Assembly (NCBI RefSeq): GCF_001613125.1
Contig: NZ_BDBT01000005.1
Span: 62,001-126,000 of the forward strand
DNA: 64,000 nt
Direction: 5' to 3'
Source: Nocardia shimofusensis NBRC 100134
GTDB lineage: Bacteria > Actinomycetota > Actinomycetes > Mycobacteriales > Mycobacteriaceae
The notes beneath the pieces are model-generated. The model did not search any database. It was not told the DNA's origin and saw nothing but the letters and a program-made list of their open reading frames with translations. Of this stretch, positions 1-8,520 are shown one piece after another. The stretch's first letter is position 1. The number at the start of each line of letters is the position of its first letter. Position numbers and translations under genes: made by a program.

Positions 1-2
1 GG

Positions 3-383
3 CGACCGACCCTGTGGTCGGGCCTGGCCGCGGCACCCTTCACCGCCGCGGCGGCGACGCTGGCCGTCTGGGCGGTGAGCCGCTTCGCCGACGAGGGCAC
101 CACGGTCAACCCGATCAGCTTCGCCAACGTGACCACTCTGGTCACCGACGGTCCCAACCGGTTCACACGGAACCCGATGTACCTGGGGTTGGCCAGCGCG
201 CTGACCGCGCACGCGGTGTTGCGACGTTCGGCCTGGGCGTTGTTGCCCGCCGCCGGGTTCGTGGCGCTGATCGATCGCATCCAGATTCGGGCAGAGGAGG
301 AAGCACTCGCCGAGCGCTTCGGCGAGCAGTACGAGGAGTACTGCACCCGGGTGCCACGGTGGATCGGCCCGCCGCGCGCCTGA
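3..383 (+). CDS. Isoprenylcysteine carboxyl methyltransferase-like membrane protein (5' end missing)
   Basis: The frame is open from the window edge, so only the last ~126 residues are seen. They carry the C-terminal hallmark of the ICMT/PEMT-like integral membrane methyltransferases: RNPMYLG, then a hydrophobic helix, an acidic stretch (AEEEALAERFGEQYEEY) and a final RVPRW. In this family the RHPxYxG-type motif and the E/Y-rich tail bind S-adenosylmethionine and sit next to the last membrane helices. The substrate in bacteria is usually unknown. The real start lies outside the window. Confidence 0.8.
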   Translation, partial: RPTLWSGLAAAPFTAAAATLAVWAVSRFADEGTTVNPISFANVTTLVTDGPNRFTRNPMYLGLASALTAHAVLRRSAWALLPAAGFVALIDRIQIRAEEEALAERFGEQYEEYCTRVPRWIGPPRA

Positions 384-491
384 TCGACGGGCCGACCACC
401 GGTGGGATCAGGGTTGATGATCAGAGCTGGAGGGCGCCGGGCCGCACGGGCCGGAGCCGATGATCGGTTCCGGCCCAGAAGCCAGGGTGAC

Positions 492-671
492 TCAGGTTGC
501 TCGCAGCCATTGATCGAGGGCTGCGAAGTCTTGGTCGCTGAGCCCTCGGAATGACTCGATGCGCCGGAGGAGCGCATGGCTGGGGTGATGTGCGGCGACC
601 CAGTTGTGGTCGACGTCGGTGATCTCGTCGTCGACCCAGGCGAACGGGCGGCCGGCGGCCCAGTCTTCGGA
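492..671 (-). pseudogene. C-terminal remnant of a HAD-type hydrolase
   Basis: About 60 codons on the minus strand read WAAGRPFAWVDDEITDVD, then AHHPSHALL, GLSDQDFAALDQWLRAT and a stop. This matches the C-terminal end of small actinobacterial HAD-like proteins (pattern RPFAWxDDE ... GL ... LxxWL). Just upstream the frame is closed by a stop (672-674) and there is no start codon, so only the tail of the gene survives. The rest is not present in another frame nearby. It is most likely a decayed gene. Confidence 0.5.
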
Positions 672-779
672 TCAGGCCGATTCTGTCCCCGGCCGCGCAC
701 GTGAGTGGTGGTGGCGACACAAGAGGCGATTCGTTACGCTCCGCGAACTCGAAATATGTATTCCGAAGGCGGTGTAGCG

Positions 780-1451
780 GTGACCTCCCGGCAATTCCTG
801 TTCGCTCTCTGGGGCATCGGAGAAGATCTCGCGCGCGGACTGGGCGAGGCACTGGCCCGATCGGGGGCGAGCGAAGCCGTCCTCAATGTCGGCGACTCGC
901 ACGTCGCCGGGGCGATGCTGCGCCTGACAGCATTCGACGCACCCGTCGAGGCCGTCGTCACGCTCACCCTCGCCGCCGAAACCGCCGTGCCCGGTGTGGT
1001 GGACGTGCTCACCGCCCGATCGGGCCGCGTCGCGGGCTGGCAGGTCGACGTCGTCGCGCCGCTTCCGCCCCGGCCGACCACCGTCGGCGAACGCGCCGAA
1101 GGGCTGGCCAACCTGGCGTTCCTGCGCAAGCCCGCCGACCTGCCCTACGAACAGTGGCTGGAATGCTGGCGCGGCAAGCACACCCAGGTCGCCATCGACA
1201 CCCAAGCCACGTTCGGATACATACAGAACCGAATCGTCGAACCGGTCACCCACGACGCCCCGGAGATCGTGGCCGTCGTGGAAGAACACTTCCCGATCGA
1301 GGCGATGCACGACATGCACGCCTTCTACGGCAGCGGTGGCGACGATGCCGAACTCACCCGGCGGGTCGGCCTGATGATGGAAAGCATCGCCACCTTCGGC
1401 GCGGACCGCGACATCGATGTGGTGCCGACCAGCCGCTACCGCTTGATCTGA
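780..1451 (+). CDS. EthD-domain protein
   Basis: A soluble protein of about 223 residues. The C-terminal half has the EthD/dimeric alpha-beta barrel look: YEQWLECWRGKHTQVAI, a central YIQNRIVEPV and a closing region with F-rich strands. EthD domains are small ferredoxin-like folds found in ether degradation clusters and polyketide cyclases; here no partner gene suggests a substrate. The frame is open back to GTG 705 and also has ATG 756. I prefer GTG 780 because GAAGG lies 10 nt upstream and the protein then begins with the predicted first beta-strand (RQFLFALWG). The gene stands alone. Confidence 0.65.
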   Translation: MTSRQFLFALWGIGEDLARGLGEALARSGASEAVLNVGDSHVAGAMLRLTAFDAPVEAVVTLTLAAETAVPGVVDVLTARSGRVAGWQVDVVAPLPPRPTTVGERAEGLANLAFLRKPADLPYEQWLECWRGKHTQVAIDTQATFGYIQNRIVEPVTHDAPEIVAVVEEHFPIEAMHDMHAFYGSGGDDAELTRRVGLMMESIATFGADRDIDVVPTSRYRLI

Positions 1452-1591
1452 CCCACCCCGTCGACGGCGCAACCGGAGCCGACTGCCTGGCGGGCGTGCT
1501 GGACGAGCCGGGTCGGCGATCGCAGTAGTGGTTCGACGTGGGAATCCACCCACTCCGGTAACGTGCGGCGACACAAGCCGATAGGCAGTTC

Positions 1592-2062
1592 ATGGACGCC
1601 AAGCACCTACGCAAGATGTCCGCAGTCGCCGCGGCCACGGCCGCACTCGTGATCGGTGCGAGCGCCCCCGCATCGGCGAGCAACCATCTCCACGTCGAAC
1701 TCCCCCTGGTCACCACCGCCGCCCATGGTCTCGGCTGCGCCGGTGATGTGTGGGCGGTCGGCAACGTCTACCCGAACGGCCCGCACGGGCAGGTCGATCT
1801 CCAGCTCAAAGGCTGGTTGAAGGTCTTCGGCGTGCCCGCGCCCTGGTGCTCGGTCACCGCGACGGTGCACTGGCGCAATCTCGATACCGGCGCGACCGGC
1901 GCTGCCTCGGATTTCCTCGGCGACGGCAACGGTTTCCCGTTCTGGTGGGTGGCGCCGCAGATCGGCAATTTGCGCTTGCACACCGGACCGGGCCGAGTGG
2001 AGTTCACACTCGCCACCGACCTGCCGCACACCCCGAGCGTCACCACCTTCACGGTGTACTGA
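1592..2062 (+). CDS. Secreted protein of unknown function
   Basis: A 156-aa protein with a Sec signal peptide: a basic start (MDAKHLRKM), an alanine-rich hydrophobic stretch and a likely cleavage after SAPASA (about residue 29). The mature part is a small beta-rich domain with two cysteines (C50, C87) that could form a disulfide. It contains VHWRNLDTG and GPGRVEF and ends FTVY. The same landmarks occur in the convergent gene 2461-2961, so the two are paralogues. No enzyme motif is visible. Confidence 0.7.
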   Translation: MDAKHLRKMSAVAAATAALVIGASAPASASNHLHVELPLVTTAAHGLGCAGDVWAVGNVYPNGPHGQVDLQLKGWLKVFGVPAPWCSVTATVHWRNLDTGATGAASDFLGDGNGFPFWWVAPQIGNLRLHTGPGRVEFTLATDLPHTPSVTTFTVY

Positions 2063-2460
2063 CGCCCTGCGCGCACCCCTCGCGAGGTCAGGCGCCTGGG
2101 GGCTCCCAGCAGTCCGGAGGTTCGGGACAGCCGAGTACAAGTCGCACGTAGTGTGGCGGCACACTGTCGATTTGAAGAATGATCTTGTCACCCTGTATCA
2201 TCGGCAAAAGGCTGTCGAGCAGCTGTCGCGGCCGCCGGAACCGTGCCCCGAGGTCGGAGCGGACAGGCGTCGGCATCGCGGAATGCCGCGTTGCCGCTGG
2301 TCTGTCACGGTGCCTCTGATCGCTCATGTGTGCACGAGCGAGGGCAGACAGCACCCTGCACGACTTCGCGAACGTGAGATGCGAACGCGAGAAGGCACCG
2401 ACCTTCGGATTCGGTCCCGGCGGGCAGATCGACGTGGTGGGTTGGTTCTCCGCTGATTGC
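2063..2460. other. Intergenic region between convergent secreted-protein genes
   Basis: About 400 bases without a convincing gene. Open frames exist on both strands but show no start with a ribosome site and no recognisable domain. A minus-strand frame ending at 2088 has a short protein-like stretch (QGDKIILQIDSVPPHYVRL) that may be a remnant of coding sequence. I see no strong terminator hairpin. Confidence 0.4.
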
Positions 2461-2961
2461 TCAGCCGAGTGTGAAGGTTGCCCGTCCCGCGATGTGCTGC
2501 AGTTCAGGGTGCTGCGGGTAGCTGTCCTCGGTGGTGATGATGGAGGCTTCGATCCGGCCGACACCCGGGCTCATGCCCATGCCGATGATGACACCGCCCG
2601 GCGCATCGATGGTGCCGTTTCCGTCGACGCGATGCGATTGTCCATCGGCGTAGCCGGAATCCAGATTGCGCCAGCGAACCGCGACCCGGTACGCAGCGCA
2701 CCCGTGGCCGGTCTGCGTGATCTGCACCTTGACCCCGAACTGGCCTGCCCGCTCCTGCGGAACGGTCACAGCATTGATCACCGCCGCGCAATTGCCACCG
2801 GGAACCAGTGTGAGGGTGGGAGTGAACTCGACGACGGGATCGGTGGGGGAACCGGCAGCGGGTCCGGCGAACCCGACCGATGCCGTGGCGATCGTCGCGG
2901 CGAGGAGGGCAGTTCGACGGAAAGCCCGCGAACGGCGAGCAAGATTTCTTGAGTGAGTCAT
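2461..2961 (-). CDS. Secreted protein, paralogue of the 1592-2062 product
   Basis: A 166-aa product starting at ATG 2961. Residues 1-38 form a signal peptide (RRSRAFRRTALLAATIA, cleavage near GPAAGS). The arginine-rich n-region with RR pairs could suit either Sec or Tat. The mature part has two cysteines and the shared landmarks VRWRNLDSG, GVGRIEA and a final FTLG, matching the neighbour (VHWRNLDTG, GPGRVEF, FTVY). This supports duplication followed by inversion. Function unknown. Confidence 0.7.
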   Translation of the reverse strand: MTHSRNLARRSRAFRRTALLAATIATASVGFAGPAAGSPTDPVVEFTPTLTLVPGGNCAAVINAVTVPQERAGQFGVKVQITQTGHGCAAYRVAVRWRNLDSGYADGQSHRVDGNGTIDAPGGVIIGMGMSPGVGRIEASIITTEDSYPQHPELQHIAGRATFTLG

Positions 2962-3117
2962 GACAGGTAGGTCGACTCGCGGCGTGAAATCGTTACTACC
3001 CCAATCCTTTCCAGCTCGGTTCACCGCTTTGTGTCCGGCATGGGCAAACGCACCGCACAGCGACTCGGCTCCGCACCGCTGCCCGAGATGCCACAGTTCC
3101 AGCGCCCCGGACACGAC

Positions 3118-3154
3118 TTCGCCCCCACCGCAGGGGACGAACGGTGGGGGCGAA
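3118..3154. terminator. Strong hairpin terminator downstream of lcp
   Basis: A perfect 13-bp inverted repeat (TTCGCCCCCACCG at 3118-3130 pairing with 3142-3154) with an 11-nt loop, 13 bases past the lcp stop codon. There is no long U-run, as is common for actinobacterial terminators. Confidence 0.7.
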
Positions 3155-3166
3155 GGCTACTGCCGG

Positions 3167-4417
3167 CTACTTCGGCGGCAGGCTCATATTGCGGTTCATC
3201 ATCGGCAGTTCGATGCTGATCGGCATCCGCAATTCGGACAGGTAGAGCAGCGCCGCTTGGCGCAGGAACTCGTCGAACATCCAGTAGACCTCCTGCGTCG
3301 GCGGGGCCACGGTGAGCAGCCCTTCGCGCACGGCGACGAACGGCCCCCAACTGAACCGCAGCAGCGGGTCCCACACCAGCTCGCGCGGGATGTGCAGATC
3401 GTCGGCGATCCTGTCGCCCAGCAGGAAACGGGTGAACGAGCCGAGCACCGGCTTGGTGAGGATCGCCAGGTCCAGGCCGGCGCCGAGACTCAACAGCCGG
3501 TCGGCGAGCTTGATACCTTCCGGGGTGGCCATGAGGATCGGGTCGAGTACCTGCGCGGCCTGCGCGTTCGACTCGTCCCAGGAGTTGGGGATGTACTCGT
3601 CGCGGATGCCGAGCATGTGCCCGGCCAGCTGCCACGAATGCAGGAAGCCCTCGGACTCGTTGGCCGGGATCGGCACCTTCCAGTTGACGAAGTGGCGCAT
3701 GACCGTGGTGGGCAGACTGTGCCAGGTGACCATCATGTCGTTCTGACTGATGGGGATCTGCTCCTCGGCCGAGGCCGTCCAATGCGGCGACTGCGGCAGC
3801 AGGTGGCGCACGGCGGCGTGCACCATCCGGGTCTTGACGCAGGTCACGATCATCTGGCCGTCGTCGGCATAGGCATTGGCGGTGCCGATGTCGTAGCCGA
3901 GCTTGGCGGTCTTGGAGATGCGGTCCTTGAGGTCGTAGCCGCCCTTGGAGTAGTAGACCGAGCGCGCCTCCTTCGGGATGACCGTGCTCATCATGCCGCT
4001 GGCGAAGCCGTAGAGCACGCCGAGGTAGAGCCCGCGCTTCTTGTTGAAGTCGATGGCGGCGTTCAGTTTCCCGTGATCGACCCACTGCGGCAGCCTGCGC
4101 GCGTATTCCATGAACTCGCGCACGTCGGCGGGCAGACCGGCGGGCAACGGCTGGCCGTTCGCGGTCCACTGGCGCAGCGCTTCGTTCACCTTGGGCACGT
4201 CGCCGCGATCGATCACCGAAGCGATCAGCTCGTCGACCTCGGGATCCCACACCCCCATCGGGTCGGCTCCCGCCCCCTCGCCCGCCACCGACCCCTGCGG
4301 TGACCACGTCCAGGGCTCCGCCCTGGCTGGTGACGCGGCGGCGAGCGCGCCGACGGCGCCCACCGCCCCGAGTACACCTCCGGCCTTCAACGCATCGCGC
4401 CTGTTCAATCCCTGCAT
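3167..4417 (-). CDS. lcp: Latex clearing protein (Lcp, rubber oxygenase), Tat-exported
   Basis: A 416-aa protein of the Lcp/DUF2236 (MpaB-like) family. These b-type heme dioxygenases cleave poly(cis-1,4-isoprene) outside the cell to oligo-isoprenoids with aldehyde and ketone ends. The N-terminus has a twin-arginine signal (NRRDALKAGG, then an Ala-rich stretch and ASPARA). The family core is clear: CVKTRMVHAAVRHLLPQ around residue 195 and MMVTWHSLPTTVM around 231, which carry the conserved Lys/Arg and the His used as heme ligand, followed by EGFLHSWQLAGHMLGI and DEYIPNSW. ATG 4417 is chosen over the upstream ATG 4432 because GAGGAG sits 7 nt before it. Monocistronic, with a strong terminator behind it. 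Confidence 0.9.
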   Translation of the reverse strand: MQGLNRRDALKAGGVLGAVGAVGALAAASPARAEPWTWSPQGSVAGEGAGADPMGVWDPEVDELIASVIDRGDVPKVNEALRQWTANGQPLPAGLPADVREFMEYARRLPQWVDHGKLNAAIDFNKKRGLYLGVLYGFASGMMSTVIPKEARSVYYSKGGYDLKDRISKTAKLGYDIGTANAYADDGQMIVTCVKTRMVHAAVRHLLPQSPHWTASAEEQIPISQNDMMVTWHSLPTTVMRHFVNWKVPIPANESEGFLHSWQLAGHMLGIRDEYIPNSWDESNAQAAQVLDPILMATPEGIKLADRLLSLGAGLDLAILTKPVLGSFTRFLLGDRIADDLHIPRELVWDPLLRFSWGPFVAVREGLLTVAPPTQEVYWMFDEFLRQAALLYLSELRMPISIELPMMNRNMSLPPK

Positions 4418-4783
4418 GTCGCCACTCCTCATTGAGTCCGAGCATCGTGGTGTCGACGGACGACGGCCCCACCCGGGGCCCTCCGTCTGACCTAGTGATC
4501 AGAATACTCAGTAACTTAGCAAGACTCGCGCTGCTTGTCTCCACTTCTACGTAGATTCATATATGGCACAGGTGATTCCTGGGGATCTGTGTCGAGAAAC
4601 AGAGGAAGGCGGGTCTACATGCGGTGATGCCCGAGAAATCCGCAATGGCCATGTCCTGCGCGGATGCGAGAACGGACCCCGGTCAGTTCCAGGAAACTCG
4701 CCACAGCCTTCGATAACAGCTGATCACTTAGCACTCCGGCGGCGGACACGCTCGACCGCGGCACGACCGGCGCGGTCACCGGA
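4418..4783. other. Intergenic region upstream of lcp
   Basis: No convincing gene. The part at 4495-4565 is unusually AT-rich for this genome and is the likely lcp promoter region; on the minus strand a -10-like TATTCT (4501-4506 on the plus strand) lies about 85 nt before the lcp start, without a clear -35. A minus-strand open frame (4615-4827) overlaps the end of the next gene and has no recognisable domain. Confidence 0.4.
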
Positions 4784-6079
4784 TCAGTGCGCAGAGCCCG
4801 TCGAGATCGCCTCGGTGTAGACCGCAACCAGGCGCGCGAGATGCCGTGACTGGCGCGATCGGTCGGCCAGGGCTGTCAGCGCTCGACGCATGGCGGGCAG
4901 CCGGGAGCGGTCCTGCGCGAGGGTGCGCAGTGCCTCGGCGAGGGCGGGCACCGACGAGTCGGCGGCGCGCAGACCGCCGGATGCGGAAATGGTCTCGGCG
5001 AGTTCGGGATCGCAGTAGACGACCGGCAGGCCGGTGGCGACCGCCTCGAGCAGCACCATGCCCTGGGTGTCGCAGTCGGAGGTGAGCAGCAGGACGTCGT
5101 GCTCGCGCATGGCGCGCAGGACGGCGGCTTGGTCCACCTCGCCGTGCAGGCGGACGCGGTCGCCCACCCCTGACTCGGAGATCGCCACGCGCACCTCGTC
5201 GACGAGCCTGCCGCCGCCGTAGACGTCGAGGGTGCAGTCGGTGACCCGGCGCACGACCTCGACGGCTTCGAGGGGGCGTTTCTCGGGTGAGAGCCGCCCG
5301 CACCACAGCACGCGCAGCGGCGCGCACCCATCGGTCGCGGCGGCGACCGGAGTTCCGGCCGCGTCGTGTCCGGGTGGGTGGGACACCGAGCGCGAAGGTT
5401 CGCCGTCGTGCGCCGGGTCCGGACCCGACACGCTGTCGAGCAAGGCGTCGTCGATGCCGTTGGAGATCACGTGGATCGGGCGGTCGACTCCCCTGGCAGC
5501 CAGGCGGCGCGCGAAGTGCTCGGTGGGGACGGTCACGTGGTCGGCGGACCTGGCCTGAGCGATCAGCGGTCGCCAGGCCAGCCGGGCGACCCGGTCGTCA
5601 CCGACCTCCACCGTCTTTCCACGCAGCGGGACGAACCAGCCGTGCAGTAGCCGCATGCTCAGTGCGGCGGACAACGGTGCGGGAGCGTATTTCTCGATGA
5701 CGGTGTCGTCGCGGCTCTGCATGGTCTGGACGACGGGCAGGCCGTGCCGGCGGGCGGCGCGGGCGGCGAGGATGCCGCAGCCGTAGGTGGTCAGGGCGTG
5801 CACGATGTCGACCGGGCCGCGCGTGGCGAAGGCGGCGTCGATGGCGAAGCGGTTCGCACGCGTCGGCAGTACCATCGGCAGTCCCCCCGCCAGCGTGGCC
5901 AGCGGGATGGACCGCAGCAGCACGGTGTCGGCGTCGTCGGGAACGGGTTGCGGTGCGGGCGGGCAGAATACGGTGACCCGATGTCCTCGGCCGCGCAGTC
6001 CGGCGGTCAGGGCGCGCATCGCCGTCTGCACACCGCCCAGGGTGGCGGGGTGGAAGTCGGTGAACAAGGCGATGTGCAC
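4784..6079 (-). CDS. GT4-family glycosyltransferase
   Basis: A 431-aa GT-B glycosyltransferase. The N-terminal half opens with the acceptor-side motif HIALFTDFHPATLGGVQTA. The C-terminal half has the nucleotide-sugar side: WCGRLSPEKRPLEAVEV, VYGGGRL, HGEVDQAAVLRAMREHD and the donor-binding loop TQGMVLLEAVATGLPVV (usual E-x7-E, with the first acid replaced by an Asp a little further upstream). Such enzymes transfer a hexose or hexosamine to a lipid or glycolipid at the inner membrane. GTG 6079 is chosen because the conserved first strand begins there; the frame extends upstream to 6529 only by overlapping the next gene. It follows the 6094-7383 glycosyltransferase by 14 bases, so the two are probably one transcript. 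Confidence 0.85.
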   Translation of the reverse strand: MHIALFTDFHPATLGGVQTAMRALTAGLRGRGHRVTVFCPPAPQPVPDDADTVLLRSIPLATLAGGLPMVLPTRANRFAIDAAFATRGPVDIVHALTTYGCGILAARAARRHGLPVVQTMQSRDDTVIEKYAPAPLSAALSMRLLHGWFVPLRGKTVEVGDDRVARLAWRPLIAQARSADHVTVPTEHFARRLAARGVDRPIHVISNGIDDALLDSVSGPDPAHDGEPSRSVSHPPGHDAAGTPVAAATDGCAPLRVLWCGRLSPEKRPLEAVEVVRRVTDCTLDVYGGGRLVDEVRVAISESGVGDRVRLHGEVDQAAVLRAMREHDVLLLTSDCDTQGMVLLEAVATGLPVVYCDPELAETISASGGLRAADSSVPALAEALRTLAQDRSRLPAMRRALTALADRSRQSRHLARLVAVYTEAISTGSAH

Positions 6080-6093
6080 TGCCGCGTCGCCGC

Positions 6094-7383
6094 TCAGCCC
6101 GCGGCCTGCTTCACGAGCCGTTCCACCTCGTCGGCCGTGGCGACCACCCCGTTCTCGGCGGAGACCGCACGGCCGAGTTCTGCTGCCTTGCGGCGCGATT
6201 CGGGCGTCAGCGCGCCGGACAGTGCCTCGTACAGGCGGTCCTCGGTGAGCGAGGGGTAGGGGAAGCCGCCGCCGATGCCGAGCGCGGCCATCCGCCAGCC
6301 GTAGTAGAACTGGTCGCTGTGCACGCCGACGACCACCGCGGGCAGGCCGGAGCGCAGCACGTCGTGGGTATTGCCGCTGCCGCCGTGGTGCACGACCGCG
6401 CCGCAGCGGGGCAGCACCCGGTCGTAGTCGAAGGAGTCGACGACGAACAGCCGGTCGTCGTGGGTGGCCCCGCGGGGGAAGCCCTCTCCGCGCACCGTGA
6501 CCAGCCCGCGCGTGCCCAGCCTGCGGCACACCGCCTCGATCAGGGTGAGGCAGCCGGGCGGGTCGAGGACGGGCATGCCGGTCATACAGAAGTAGACCGG
6601 CGGATCACCGGCGTCGAGCCAGGCGTCCAGCGCGGGGTCGACCGCCGCTTCGCCCCAGGCCGCGCGCAGCCGGGCGGGCATGACCGGCGCGCCCACCACG
6701 GTCGAGCGCTCGGGCCAGTCCGCCGGTTTCGGCAACAGCACCGGGCTCACCATGTGAATCAGCGGGATGCCCTCGTCGCGCATGCGGCGGAACGGGTTTC
6801 GCGGGCGGCCGCGCAGCCCCATCATCTCGCGGACCCGCTTGTCCACCTTGTGATAGGCGAAGCCGTAGGCGAGTTCGAAGCCGGTGTAGCTGGCCAGTCG
6901 CAGTCGTTTCGAGGAGATCATGTGCTTGACCATGAACGAGGACGGGAACTCCTCGGTCCGCTCCAGCGGATACGGCAGGCAGCCGACCACCGGCTGCCCG
7001 GTCAGCTCCCTGCGGTCCATCGCCCAGGGCAGGATGGAGGCGCACACGACCAGGATCTCGGCCGACTCGGCGGCCTCGGCCAGCGCTTCGTGCATCCGCT
7101 CGCCGCGCTCCCCCGCCATGATCTTCACGGTGTCGAGCATGATCTTGACGAACGGCAGCGTCGCGCCCGACGACAGCGCGCGCTTGGCGGCCTCGGTCTC
7201 GAGCAGTTCCGCGGAGTTGAACGGGATCACCACCGGCTCGAAGCCCGCCGCACGCACCACGTGGGCGTAGTTCTCGGTGGCCGTCATGACGACATCGTGT
7301 CCACGCGAGCGCAATTCGTCGGCCAGTGCGAGGTAGGGCTGGTGGTCGCCCCTGGTGCCTGCTGTCAGCAACGCGATACGCAT
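6094..7383 (-). CDS. GT1-family (UGT/MGT-like) glycosyltransferase
   Basis: A 429-aa glycosyltransferase of the UDP/dTDP-sugar dependent GT1 family, like the mycobacterial enzymes that decorate glycopeptidolipids and phenolic glycolipids. Diagnostic features: MRIALLTAGTRGDHQPYLALA at the N-terminus with the conserved GTRGD loop, YFCMTGMPV at the start of the C-domain, and the donor-binding motif VHHGGSGNTHDVLRSGLP followed by VGVHSDQFYYGWRM. Such enzymes usually add a deoxyhexose to a hydroxyl of a lipid or aglycone. It is first in a two-gene transcript with the GT4 gene, divergent from the Gfo/Idh/MocA gene; both may act on the product of the neighbouring megasynthase. Confidence 0.87.
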   Translation of the reverse strand: MRIALLTAGTRGDHQPYLALADELRSRGHDVVMTATENYAHVVRAAGFEPVVIPFNSAELLETEAAKRALSSGATLPFVKIMLDTVKIMAGERGERMHEALAEAAESAEILVVCASILPWAMDRRELTGQPVVGCLPYPLERTEEFPSSFMVKHMISSKRLRLASYTGFELAYGFAYHKVDKRVREMMGLRGRPRNPFRRMRDEGIPLIHMVSPVLLPKPADWPERSTVVGAPVMPARLRAAWGEAAVDPALDAWLDAGDPPVYFCMTGMPVLDPPGCLTLIEAVCRRLGTRGLVTVRGEGFPRGATHDDRLFVVDSFDYDRVLPRCGAVVHHGGSGNTHDVLRSGLPAVVVGVHSDQFYYGWRMAALGIGGGFPYPSLTEDRLYEALSGALTPESRRKAAELGRAVSAENGVVATADEVERLVKQAAG

Positions 7384-7469
7384 ACTCTCGCTTCCGTTCG
7401 TCGGCCGCGCGCGAGCGGCCGGGTGGTGACGACACTGCCGCGACGCGGACCCGATGTTAATGTCCGCGG
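7384..7469. promoter_or_regulatory. Divergent promoter region; likely leaderless plus-strand start
   Basis: This 86-bp gap separates the minus-strand glycosyltransferase pair from the plus-strand oxidoreductase. GTTAAT at 7456-7461 lies 8 nt before the GTG at 7470 and there is no Shine-Dalgarno sequence, which fits a -10 box driving a leaderless transcript, common in this group. Confidence 0.4.
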
Positions 7470-8471
7470 GTGGTCGACGACACCCGCCCTGCTCTGCGGT
7501 TCGGAATTCTCGGCGCGGCCCGGATCGCGCCCGCCGCCTTGATCGCGCCCGCTCGGCGCAACCCGGAGGTGGACGTCACGGCGGTGGCGGCCAGGGATCG
7601 GGCGCGGGGTGAGCGGTTCGCGGGCAAGCACGGGATCGGCCGCGTGTACGACAGCTATCCGGCGCTGCTGGCGGATCCCGACATCGACGCTGTCTACATC
7701 CCGCTGCCCAACGGCTTGCACGGACGCTGGACCCGGGCCGCGCTCGAGGCGGGCAAACACGTGCTGTGCGAGAAGCCGTTCACCGCCGACGCGGCCGAAG
7801 CGCGCGAGATCGCCACGCTCGCGGCGCGATCCGGTCTCGTGGTGATGGAAGCCTTCCACTACCGCTACCACCCGTTGACGAAGGCCGCCGAAGAAGTCGT
7901 CGCCTCCGGCGAACTCGGGGCGTTGCGCCACGTGGAGGCCACGGTGTGCTTTCCGCTGCCGCGCTTCTCCGACATCCGCTACGACTACGACCTCGCGGGC
8001 GGCGCGCTCATGGACGCGGGCTGCTACGCCGTGCACATGGCCCGGCTGCTCGGCGGTGCGGAGCCCGACGTGGTCTCCGCGCAGGCGAAGCTGCGTGACC
8101 CGCGCGTCGACCGCGCCATGCTCGCCGACCTGCGCTTCGCCGCCGGTCACACCGGGCGCGTCCGCTCCTCGATGTGGTCGGCGGACCTGCTGCGGGTCGC
8201 CGTCACCGTGACCGGCGAGCGCGGACGCCTGCGCGTGCTCAATCCGCTGCTGCCGCACCAGGGGCATCTCCTGTCGCTGCGCACCGACGAACACCGGCTC
8301 CGCCGCCGGTTCACCCGCCGCACCTCCTACGACTACCAACTCGACGCCTTCGCCGATGCCGTGCTGCGCGACCTGCCGGTGGCGACCGGGCCCAGCGACT
8401 CGGTGGCCACGATGACCGTCATCGATGCCATCTACTCGGCCGCCGGACTGCCGCTGCGCCGGCCGAGTTGA
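7470..8471 (+). CDS. Gfo/Idh/MocA family oxidoreductase
   Basis: A 333-aa NAD(P)-dependent sugar or cyclitol dehydrogenase. The N-terminal Rossmann domain begins FGILGAARIA; the family signature containing the catalytic lysine is LCEKPFTADAAEA near residue 100, and the MEAFHYRYHP and GGALMDAGCYAVHMARLL segments line the active site. Members oxidise or reduce hydroxyls of sugars, inositols or nucleotide-sugars, or act on dihydrodiols. Its place between two glycosyltransferases and a lipid synthase suggests it makes or modifies the sugar (inference). GTG start, probably leaderless. It converges on the hydrolase gene with a 49-bp gap. Confidence 0.85.
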   Translation: MVDDTRPALRFGILGAARIAPAALIAPARRNPEVDVTAVAARDRARGERFAGKHGIGRVYDSYPALLADPDIDAVYIPLPNGLHGRWTRAALEAGKHVLCEKPFTADAAEAREIATLAARSGLVVMEAFHYRYHPLTKAAEEVVASGELGALRHVEATVCFPLPRFSDIRYDYDLAGGALMDAGCYAVHMARLLGGAEPDVVSAQAKLRDPRVDRAMLADLRFAAGHTGRVRSSMWSADLLRVAVTVTGERGRLRVLNPLLPHQGHLLSLRTDEHRLRRRFTRRTSYDYQLDAFADAVLRDLPVATGPSDSVATMTVIDAIYSAAGLPLRRPS

Positions 8472-8520
8472 GCCGCGCCCACGAGACCGGCGCCGTTCGC
8501 TTCCCGAGCACCCGGACCGC

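Noticed and set aside
2088-2564. Minus-strand open frame overlapping the secreted-protein gene
   Set aside because: Overlaps a better gene, has no ribosome site, and only its last ~45 residues look protein-like.
4563-4827. Overlapping short frames upstream of lcp
   Set aside because: No domain and no ribosome site; partly antisense to the glycosyltransferase end.
6080-6529. Upstream extension of the GT4 glycosyltransferase
   Set aside because: Overlaps the GT1 gene in another frame and reads as Arg-rich noise before the conserved first strand.
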